This document shows positions 49,733 through 55,877 of a stretch of 64,000 bases of DNA, one piece after another. The translations under genes and the position numbers were made by a program. This stretch comes from Betaproteobacteria bacterium (GTDB taxonomy: Bacteria > Pseudomonadota > Gammaproteobacteria > Burkholderiales > SG8-39). Under the pieces are notes generated by a model. That model had not been told where the DNA came from. It was given only the letters and a program-made list of their open reading frames with translations, and made no database searches. Within the stretch, counting starts at the first letter, position 1, and each line of letters begins with the position of its first letter. Where the stretch lies: NCBI GenBank assembly GCA_947482825.1, contig CANKMT010000004.1:1-64000 (forward strand), read 5' to 3'.

Positions 49733-49778
49733 GGGCGCGGCAAGTGAATCGCGAAAGTAAGCGCAGAAGTAACTGCGT

Positions 49779-49791
49779 GGTTAACTTAACC
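49779..49791. promoter_or_regulatory. Palindrome GGTTAACTTAACC in the DapA-like/ABC divergent gap
   Basis: A perfect 13-base palindrome (GGTTAA-C-TTAACC), extended imperfectly by flanking CG-rich bases, in the 193-base gap between two divergent genes. GGTTAA half-sites also occur in the divergent ABC promoter region near 29290. A TetR-type or similar operator is likely in form; the regulator is unknown. Confidence 0.45.
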
Positions 49792-49833
49792 GACGCATCC
49801 GAGAGCGTCAACGCCGCACTTTGCCCCCGCTGT

Positions 49834-49867
49834 CCAGACCCTGCCATCATCCAGACCCTGCCATCAT
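49834..49867. repeat. Short tandem direct repeat
   Basis: CCAGACCCTGCCATCAT occurs twice in tandem immediately upstream of the promoter of the ABC binding-protein gene. It may be a recent small duplication or paired regulator sites; too short to decide. Confidence 0.6.
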
Positions 49868-49896
49868 TGACACCCCACTTACGCGCCCGATACCAT
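49867..49896 (+). promoter_or_regulatory. Sigma70-type promoter of the ABC binding-protein/Bug operon
   Basis: TTGACA, 18 bases, TACCAT, about 30 bases upstream of the ATG at 49926. The -35 is consensus. Confidence 0.6.
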
Positions 49897-49925
49897 CGCC
49901 CGACCAAAACCCGAGGAGGGATCGC

Positions 49926-50912
49926 ATGAAAAAAGCTTTCGTTTCGGCGCTGATCGCGCTTGCAGCAGCCCCGTCCGCGGCCTTCGCGCAGACCAAGCTC
50001 GATTTCATCCTGAACTGGGTCCCGGGCGGCGACCATGCGCCCTACTACTACGCCAACAAGATGGGCTGGTATGCCAAAGAGGGCCTGCAGGTAAATCTCG
50101 AGCCCGGCAAGGGCTCGGCGCTTTCGGTGCAGAAGGTTGGCGCCGGGGCGAACCCCGTGGGCCTGGCCGACATGGGCAACGTGCTCGTCGGCCGCGGCAA
50201 AGGCGCCGAGATGGTCGGCGTTTTCAACGTGTATGCCAACTCGCCGCAGGGCGTTTACTGGTTGAAAAGCTCCGGCATCAAAGGCATCAAGGACCTGGCC
50301 GGCAAGAAGATCGGCAACCCCGCGGGCGATGGCGCCCGTTCGGTCTGGCCGGCGCTGGCCAAGAACAACGGCCTCGACCCGAAGTCGGTCATCTGGGTGA
50401 ACATCGACGCCAACTCCAAGCTCGCGGCGCTCAAGTCCAAGTCGATCGACGTAACCACTTCGTTTTACAACATCCACCACATCTTCCAGCGCGAACTGGG
50501 AGACGACATGGGCTTTCTCGCCTGGCGCGACGCCGGCCTGAACACCTATGGCAACTCCGTCGTCGTGAACACCGAGTTTCTGAAGAAGAACAAACCGGCC
50601 ATCGACAAGTTCGCCAAAGTCACGCAAAAGGCGTTCGCCGCGTGCGTGGCCGACCCGAAGCCGTGCGTGCAGGCGCTGATCGACGCCAACGGGGCCCTCA
50701 AGTTCGACAACGAAATGACCAACTGGGGGCTCGTCGAGGTGCTGATGAGCGACAAATTCTCCAAGTCGGTGGCGCTCGGCATCCATGACGACACACGCAT
50801 GGCCGCCGACTATGCGCTGTACAAGGAATACGTCGGCCTCGACAAGGAATTCGACGTGAAGACCACTTACACGAACGAATTCCTGGATCGTTCGATCAAG
50901 ATGACGAAATAG
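49926..50912 (+). CDS. ABC transporter substrate-binding protein (NMT1/THI5-like)
   Basis: 328 residues from ATG behind GAGGAGGG. Signal peptide MKKAFVSALIALAAAPSAAFA, then QTKLDFILNWVPGGDHAPYYYANKMGWYA, the NMT1/THI5-like opening shared with the protein at 30172. Cys pair at 230-237 (CVADPKPC) could form a disulfide. Ligand unknown. It is divergent from the DapA-like gene and, beyond it, its likely permease at 47822. The Bug gene follows with no intervening base. Confidence 0.9.
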   Translation: MKKAFVSALIALAAAPSAAFAQTKLDFILNWVPGGDHAPYYYANKMGWYAKEGLQVNLEPGKGSALSVQKVGAGANPVGLADMGNVLVGRGKGAEMVGVFNVYANSPQGVYWLKSSGIKGIKDLAGKKIGNPAGDGARSVWPALAKNNGLDPKSVIWVNIDANSKLAALKSKSIDVTTSFYNIHHIFQRELGDDMGFLAWRDAGLNTYGNSVVVNTEFLKKNKPAIDKFAKVTQKAFAACVADPKPCVQALIDANGALKFDNEMTNWGLVEVLMSDKFSKSVALGIHDDTRMAADYALYKEYVGLDKEFDVKTTYTNEFLDRSIKMTK

Positions 50913-51902
50913 ATGGCCGCCTCCGGACGCGGCCTCCAGCGAGGCTGCGCGGCAGCACTGGCAGTACTGTCGATGCTCACGGCGACCGCCGCGCTGGCGC
51001 AAGCCTGGCCGGCCCGGCCGATTCGCATCATCGTGCCCTTCCCGCCCGGCGGCGGTCTCGATTTCTTCGCCCGTGTGCTCGCGCCGCGCTTGCAGGACAA
51101 CCTCGGCCAGCAGATCGTGGTCGAAAACCGCTCGGGCGCCGGCGGCATGGTCGGTGCGGATGCGGTAGCCAAGGCGGCTCCCGATGGCTATACGCTGCTG
51201 CTCGCTTCCTCGGCCGAGCTCACGATCAGCCAGCACCTGTACCCGAAGATGGCCTACGACGCGATCAAGGATTTCACGCCGGTGTCCTACGCATCGCACG
51301 CCGCGCTGCTCTTTTCGGTGCATCCGTCGCAGCCGGCAAAGAACCTGCAGGAAGTCATCACGCTCGCCCGCGCAAATCCCGGCAAGCTCGCTTTTGCGTC
51401 GGCGGGAACCGGCGGCGTACAGCACCTGGCCGGCGAGATTCTCAAAACGGCCGCCAAGATCGACATCGTCCACGTCCCGTACAAAGGCGCCGGCCCGGCG
51501 GTGATCGACATGGTCGGCGGGCAGGTGCAGATGGGATTCACCGCCCTGCCCTCCTCGATCCAGCACGCACGCTCGGGAAAGCTCCGGCCGATCGCGGTCA
51601 CCAGCGTGAAGCGGAGCGACGCCGCACCCGAGTTGCCGACCTTCACCGAACTGGGCTACCCCGCGCTCGACCTGGTGGTCTGGTACGCCGCCCTCTTCCC
51701 GGCCCGCACGCCGCCCGAGGTCGTGGCGAAGATGAGCGCTGAGATCAACCGCGCGGTCGCAATGCCCGACATCAAAGCCCGGCTGCTCGAGCAGGGCGTC
51801 GAGTCGGTCGGCACCACGCCGGACCAGCTCGCGAAGTTCATGCAGTCGGAAGCGGCGCGCTACGGGAAGATCATCCGGGAAACGGGCGCGAAGCCGGATT
51901 AG
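50913..51902 (+). CDS. Bug family (TctC-like) periplasmic binding protein
   Basis: 329 residues; its ATG follows the preceding stop (TAG) directly, so it is co-translated with the ABC binding protein. Signal peptide of about 30 residues, ending ATAALAQ before AWPARP. Family segments: VPFPPGGGLDFFARVLA, VVENRSGAGGMVGADAV and APDGYTLLLAS. Having an ABC-type and a tripartite-type binding protein for what may be one operon is unusual. Converges with the selenoprotein-like gene across 32 bases. Confidence 0.9.
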   Translation: MAASGRGLQRGCAAALAVLSMLTATAALAQAWPARPIRIIVPFPPGGGLDFFARVLAPRLQDNLGQQIVVENRSGAGGMVGADAVAKAAPDGYTLLLASSAELTISQHLYPKMAYDAIKDFTPVSYASHAALLFSVHPSQPAKNLQEVITLARANPGKLAFASAGTGGVQHLAGEILKTAAKIDIVHVPYKGAGPAVIDMVGGQVQMGFTALPSSIQHARSGKLRPIAVTSVKRSDAAPELPTFTELGYPALDLVVWYAALFPARTPPEVVAKMSAEINRAVAMPDIKARLLEQGVESVGTTPDQLAKFMQSEAARYGKIIRETGAKPD

Positions 51903-51934
51903 GCGTCCGCGCCCAAGGGCGACTCGCGCCCCGC

Positions 51935-52417
51935 CTACTTCTTCTGCGCAGCCATCTTGTCGTAGAAAGCGACCAGCCTGACCACATCGGCCGCATCCAC
52001 GCGCCCGATCGGCCCCGAGCTGTAGGTTGCCGAGCGCACTTTGCCTTCCGCGTCGATCAGGAACTCGGAAGGCTGGATGAGGCCGCGCCTTTCCTCCCAC
52101 CACGCGCCGATGCTCTCGGCGAGCGAGCGCGTGACGCCGTAGCCGACTGGAAACGACAATTCGGCAGCCACCTCCCTTGCCTTGTCGATGGGGTCGATGC
52201 TCGCGGCAACTACCTTCACGCCAAGCGCATCGAGCTCGGGTTTGAGTTTTTCGAAGCCGACCAACTGCCGGCGACAGTACGGTCACCAGTGACCGCGGTA
52301 GAAGAGGACGACCTTGTAGCGTGCGTCGAGATCTTCTGGAACCTTGAGCTGAGTGCCGTCGACCAGGTCGAAGGTCAGGCTGGGAAAAATGTCACCGGTA
52401 TTGAGCTTGTCGGCCAT
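51935..52417 (-). CDS. Peroxiredoxin-like selenoprotein (in-frame UGA at the peroxidatic position)
   Basis: 160 residues if the UGA at codon 45 (52283-52285) is read as selenocysteine. The ORF track splits it into 51935-52264 and 52283-52528. Both parts are in the same frame and together form an AhpC/TSA-type protein: VVLFYRGHW-UGA-PYCRRQL, where relatives have FYRGHWCPYCRRQL, then VAASIDPIDKAREVA and a SEFLIDAEGKVRSATY end. U replaces the peroxidatic Cys in a U-x-x-C motif. A 6-bp hairpin with a G in the first two loop positions starts 10 bases after the UGA, as in bacterial SECIS elements. Ribosome site AAGGA. Cytoplasmic thiol peroxidase/reductase. A point mutation is the alternative; decoding needs selABCD outside the window. 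Confidence 0.82.
52256..52272 (-). promoter_or_regulatory. SECIS-like stem-loop downstream of the in-frame UGA
   Basis: GCCGGC pairs with GUCGGC (one G-U pair) around loop AGUUG, 10 bases after the UGA. The loop begins 17 bases after it and has G in its second position, meeting the published general form of bacterial SECIS elements (short stem, apical loop with an early G, loop 16-37 bases from UGA). Being inside the gene, it is also coding. Confidence 0.6.
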
Positions 52418-52492
52418 TTGTATCCTTCGGTACAGAAAACGCAGTGTCGCAGAGATTCTTCGCCGGACCGCCAAGGCCGGAACCGTCTCGGC

Positions 52493-52549
52493 ATTGTACC
52501 GACACCAGAACACGAACTGACAGGACAATCAATATCGGCGCGGACTTTC
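52493..52549 (-). promoter_or_regulatory. Promoter element 2, upstream of the selenoprotein gene (shared with 35184-35239)
   Basis: Minus strand: GAAAGTCCGCGCCGATATTGATTGTCCTGTCAGTT, with TGTCAG, 18 bases, then TACAAT as the likely -35/-10, about 75-130 bases upstream of the ATG. GAAAGTC, GATATTGA, TCCTGTCAGTT and CTGGT in the spacer match element 1 before the Bug gene at 35159. Confidence 0.55.
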
Positions 52550-52599
52550 AAGTACGAAAGTTACAAAATTTGGCACCTATCCGATTTCGACCTCCCCAG

Positions 52600-52666
52600 T
52601 CTCCTCGCTTTGAGCATTTCCATGGTTGCGCGAACGCGCAACCGCGAAATGCTCAAATCGAGGAGA
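52600..52666. repeat. Long intergenic hairpin B (same core as hairpin A)
   Basis: Outer arms TCTCCTCGCTTTGAGCATTTC and its complement (20 of 21 pairs) enclose the inner stem GGTTGCGCG/CGCGCAACC around AA. It sits 47 bases beyond the stop of the acyl-CoA-dehydrogenase-like gene (minus strand) and about 50 bases upstream of promoter element 2. Compared with hairpin A, five of six arm differences are compensated on the other strand. Likely a transcription boundary or a dispersed palindromic repeat. Confidence 0.85.
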
Positions 52667-52712
52667 TCATGGAACCCCAAAAAAAGATCTGCCCCAAGAA
52701 ACGAAGTCGCAC

Positions 52713-53909
52713 CTACATCGTCGGGTTAACCACTTCCCCACCCAACGCCACCAGCCCCCAGGTCGACATCCCCGCATCCCAGTTGAACCCGATGTGCGCA
52801 CTGGCCGAGTGCGCATCCCGGAACAGCCTCTCCAGCGGGTACTTGGTGTAGATGCCGTTGGCGCCGGCCATCTCGTGCAGCGTATTCACGGCTTCGACCC
52901 CGAGCCTTGCTGCAAGCGCGCAATTGCGCCGGAAGCGCAGCTTGTCCTCCATCGGCGGCATGAGGCCGGCGGCGGCGAACTTCATGCCCTCGAGGCAGTC
53001 GGCATGCTGCGAACCGCGTGCCAGGTCGATCTTCGAGGCGGCCACGCCGACGCGAAGCTGCACGGTCTGGAAGTCGCGCATCTTCATGCCGGTGTAGTTG
53101 GTGCTGCGCTCCTTGACCGATTGGACGGTCATCTCGAGGGCCGCCTGCGCATTGCCGATGATCGCACCCGCCAGGCAACTCGAACCAAGCGCGCCGAGCG
53201 GAATCTGGTAAAGCGGATTCGGGTTTACCTTGGCGCCGGGAAAATCGGCCCGGCCGCGCGCGGTGTACATCGACAGCGCCCGATGGTCGGGCACGAAGAC
53301 TTCCTCGACCTTGACCGACTTGCTCCCCGTTCCGCGCATGCCGAGCGTGCTCCAGTCGTCGATGACCGTGTAGTCCTTGCGCGGCAGGAGGCACATCCGA
53401 TGGTCGACGATCTTGTCGCCGTCCCTGACGATGCAAGCGAGCATGTTCCAGGAGGACGGGTCCACGCCCGAGGAGAAATTCCAGTACCCCGATAGCACGA
53501 TGCCGCCGTCGACCTTCCGCCCCCGCCCCTGCGGGTAGGCGATGCCCGAGGCGATGATCGCGTCGGGGTCGTCGGCCCAGACTTCCTCCTGCGCCTTGGG
53601 GTCGTAAAGGGCCAGCATCCAATGGTGGATCGACAGGTTGCCGACGTTCCAGGCCGTCGATGCGTCGCCCCGCCCGATGATCTCGGGGAGGTCGAACACC
53701 GAGACGAAATCGAGCTCCATGCCGCCCCAGCGCCTGGGCTGAAGGAAACGCAAGAGGCCCGACTCGTGCAGCAGCGCGAGAACCTCCGGCGTCAGCTGCC
53801 TCGCCTGCTCCTGCGCGTCTGCAAGCTCGCGCAATTTCGGGACGAGGGTGTGCGCGCGGCGCGCAGCCTCTTCATAGCCTACGTCGGCAAATCCGCTCCG
53901 GCGATCCAT
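52713..53909 (-). CDS. Acyl-CoA dehydrogenase-fold flavoprotein, probable flavin-dependent monooxygenase
   Basis: 398 residues of the acyl-CoA dehydrogenase fold. It resembles the group-D oxygenase branch (HpaC2, HsaA and relatives) more than true dehydrogenases: the N-terminal KLRELADAQEQARQLTPEVLALLHESGLLRFLQPRRWGG is typical of it, and the usual catalytic Glu of dehydrogenases is not evident. LSGYWNFSSGVDPSSWNM near 140 and DDWSTLGMRGTGSKSVKVEEVFVP near 190 match the flavin domain. Such oxygenases hydroxylate phenols with reduced flavin from a separate reductase, absent here. The ATG abuts the VOC stop, so the pair is one operon. Confidence 0.78.
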   Translation of the reverse strand: MDRRSGFADVGYEEAARRAHTLVPKLRELADAQEQARQLTPEVLALLHESGLLRFLQPRRWGGMELDFVSVFDLPEIIGRGDASTAWNVGNLSIHHWMLALYDPKAQEEVWADDPDAIIASGIAYPQGRGRKVDGGIVLSGYWNFSSGVDPSSWNMLACIVRDGDKIVDHRMCLLPRKDYTVIDDWSTLGMRGTGSKSVKVEEVFVPDHRALSMYTARGRADFPGAKVNPNPLYQIPLGALGSSCLAGAIIGNAQAALEMTVQSVKERSTNYTGMKMRDFQTVQLRVGVAASKIDLARGSQHADCLEGMKFAAAGLMPPMEDKLRFRRNCALAARLGVEAVNTLHEMAGANGIYTKYPLERLFRDAHSASAHIGFNWDAGMSTWGLVALGGEVVNPTM

Positions 53910-54407
53910 TCAGTTGGGCCTCGCCATTGTGCCTGCCTTGTCCTTCGCGCCTTCGACTTCGGGCATCTTCGAGTAATCCTCGCCCCAGTCGGGCATCTTG
54001 GGGAGGTTGTTGAAGTTGAGCTCGATCGTGAGCCCGTCCGGATCGCGCACGAAGATCTGGAACAGGTCGAAATCCGGGAGCGCCCGCGCCCAGAAATCGC
54101 ACTTCATTGCGCCGAACCGGTCGCGGAACGCTTCCGGGTCGGTCGCGAGGAAAGCGATGTGGTCGACCACGCCCGAGTTGTCCTGCGCGGCGTGCTTGGG
54201 CGTGCCGCGGTAATAGAGCTCGGCATTCGGGATGCCGTGCTGGCCCATGTGGACCCAGATCCGGCCTTCGCGCCCCAGCCAGTAGCCGGCGAACGGGAAA
54301 GGCGGTCGCGGCATGATGTCGAGGTCAAGGGCCTTGCAGTAGAAATCCTTGGTCGCCTCCAGATTGCTGGCGCGCACAAAGTAGTGGTTGAGTTCGGTCA
54401 GCGGCAT
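53910..54407 (-). CDS. VOC family protein, extradiol dioxygenase/glyoxalase-like
   Basis: 165 residues from ATG behind GGAGG; the ORF-track start at 54737 includes a shadow. A single VOC domain: LTELNHYFVRASNLEATKDFYCKALDLD at the start with a metal-type His, DHIAFLATDPEAFRDRFG near 85 with the second His, and LFQIFVRDPDGLTIELNF near 130 with the Glu ligand. The full H/H/E set makes metal-dependent chemistry plausible. Paired with a flavin-oxygenase-like gene, it could act in ring cleavage or on an activated acid. First gene of its pair, divergent from the molybdenum hydroxylase operon. Confidence 0.82.
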   Translation of the reverse strand: MPLTELNHYFVRASNLEATKDFYCKALDLDIMPRPPFPFAGYWLGREGRIWVHMGQHGIPNAELYYRGTPKHAAQDNSGVVDHIAFLATDPEAFRDRFGAMKCDFWARALPDFDLFQIFVRDPDGLTIELNFNNLPKMPDWGEDYSKMPEVEGAKDKAGTMARPN

Positions 54408-54514
54408 GTTCGTCCTCCGGGATTTACGCCCTAGTTTATAGGACGATGCGCAGGCGCTGGCAAGGTACACTTTCGCTCGATCGCCACCGAATCGAAACTG
54501 CAAGGGAGCCCGAT

Positions 54515-55354
54515 TTGAAAGCACCAGCCTTCGCCTATGCGAAACCACGCTCGCTCGCCGAGGTCTGCGCCCTGCTGGATGAACGAGGCGAGACAGCCCG
54601 CGTGCTGGCCGGCGGCCAGAGCCTCGTGCCCATGCTGAACCTTCGCGTGGCGGCGGCGGACCTGCTGGTCGACATTTCCGGCATCGAGAGCCTGCGCGGC
54701 GTTTCGGTGACTGCGGACAGGCTGTGCGTCGGCGCACTCACCAGTCATCGCGAAGTCGAGCAGTCGGCCGAGGTGGCCAGGCACGCCCCCCTGCTCGCTC
54801 AGGCCGCGCCGCATATCGCCCACGTGGCGATCCGCAATTCGGGAACTTTTGGCGGCTCGATCGCGCTTGCCGACCCGGCGGCCGAATGGCCCGCCTGCTG
54901 CCTCGCCCTCGACGCGACGATCCTGACGATTTCCAAGGCAGGCAAGCGCAGTATCCCGGCCCGCGCGTTCTTCAAGGGCCTGTTTTCCACAGACCTCAGG
55001 CCCGGCGAGTTGATCACCGGCGTCGAAATTCCGCTCACGCCCGGCCACCGCAGCGTGTTCCTCGAACTCTCCCGGCGGCGTGGCGACTACGCCATCGTCG
55101 GCGTCGCCGCGATGGCCAAGGTGCAAGGAGGCACGCTCCAGGACGTGCGTCTCGCCTTTCTGGGTGGCGGCGACCGACCGCTGCTTGCGGTACATGCAAT
55201 GAAAGCCGCCGAAGGCAAGCCACCGCTCGCCGACCTCGGTCCGGCGCTGGCCGCCGACCTCTCGCCGATGGCGGACCTGGACACCTCGGCTCGCACCAAG
55301 CTCCACCTCGCCAACGTACTTGCGCGCCGCGCGCTCGCCGCGCTCGCAGGTTGA
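54515..55354 (+). CDS. Molybdenum hydroxylase FAD subunit (CoxM/CutM type)
   Basis: 279 residues from the TTG at 54515, which has AAGGGAG five bases upstream; an ATG at 54446 (track start) has no ribosome site and adds non-family residues. FAD-binding AGGQSLVPMLNLRVA near 38-52 and IRNSGTFGGSIALADPAAEWPA near 110 are the two family signatures. The subunit passes electrons from the 2Fe-2S clusters to FAD and an acceptor. First of three genes in medium-small-large order, as in coxMSL. Confidence 0.9.
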   Translation: MKAPAFAYAKPRSLAEVCALLDERGETARVLAGGQSLVPMLNLRVAAADLLVDISGIESLRGVSVTADRLCVGALTSHREVEQSAEVARHAPLLAQAAPHIAHVAIRNSGTFGGSIALADPAAEWPACCLALDATILTISKAGKRSIPARAFFKGLFSTDLRPGELITGVEIPLTPGHRSVFLELSRRRGDYAIVGVAAMAKVQGGTLQDVRLAFLGGGDRPLLAVHAMKAAEGKPPLADLGPALAADLSPMADLDTSARTKLHLANVLARRALAALAG

Positions 55355-55373
55355 AGCAACAGCAAGGAACCGC

Positions 55374-55877
55374 ATGGACCATTCCCTCCCCCTGACCCTC
55401 ACCGTGAACGGCACACGGGTTACGTCCCGTGTCGAGCCGCGCACCCACCTCATCGATTTTCTGCGCGATACGGCCGGCCTTACGGGCTCGCACATCGGCT
55501 GCGAGCACGGCGTGTGCGGCGCTTGCACGGTTCGCGTGGACGGCCTGATCGTGCGCGGCTGCCTTACGCTTGCGGTGCAATGCGAAGGCAAGACCGTGGA
55601 CACGATCGAAGGGCTGTCGGATTCGGGCGAACTGGCCGAACTCCAGCAGGCTTTCCATGAGAGAAACGCCCTCCAATGCGGGTACTGCACCCCCGGCATG
55701 CTGGTGGCCGCGCTGGACCTGGTGAAGTCGGAGCCGGATGCCTCGCGCGAGCGGATCCGCGAGCACCTCTCCGGCAACTACTGCCGGTGCACCGGCTACC
55801 AGGCCATCGTCGATGCGATCGAAACCGTGCTCGCGATGCGCCGGACGACGGCAAAAGCCGCGGGAGCCAGACCATGA
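55374..55877 (+). CDS. Molybdenum hydroxylase 2Fe-2S subunit (CoxS/CutS type)
   Basis: 167 residues. Two iron-sulfur centres: a plant-type cluster with CEHGVCGACTVRVDG near 43-55 and GCLTLAV near 65; and the second cluster with CGYCTPGM near 105 and NYCRCTGY near 140. These transfer electrons from the molybdenum centre to FAD. AAGGA precedes the ATG. Its stop overlaps the next gene's start (ATGA), as is usual in this enzyme class. Confidence 0.93.
   Translation: MDHSLPLTLTVNGTRVTSRVEPRTHLIDFLRDTAGLTGSHIGCEHGVCGACTVRVDGLIVRGCLTLAVQCEGKTVDTIEGLSDSGELAELQQAFHERNALQCGYCTPGMLVAALDLVKSEPDASRERIREHLSGNYCRCTGYQAIVDAIETVLAMRRTTAKAAGARP

Noticed and set aside
51935-52417. Frameshifted pseudogene explanation for the peroxiredoxin-like gene
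   Set aside because: No frame change is needed, only UGA readthrough at the catalytic position, and a SECIS-like hairpin follows. A point mutation is not excluded but is less likely.
52283-52528. 81-residue ORF as a separate small protein
   Set aside because: It is the first part of the UGA-containing peroxiredoxin-like gene; it ends mid-motif and the frame continues past the UGA.
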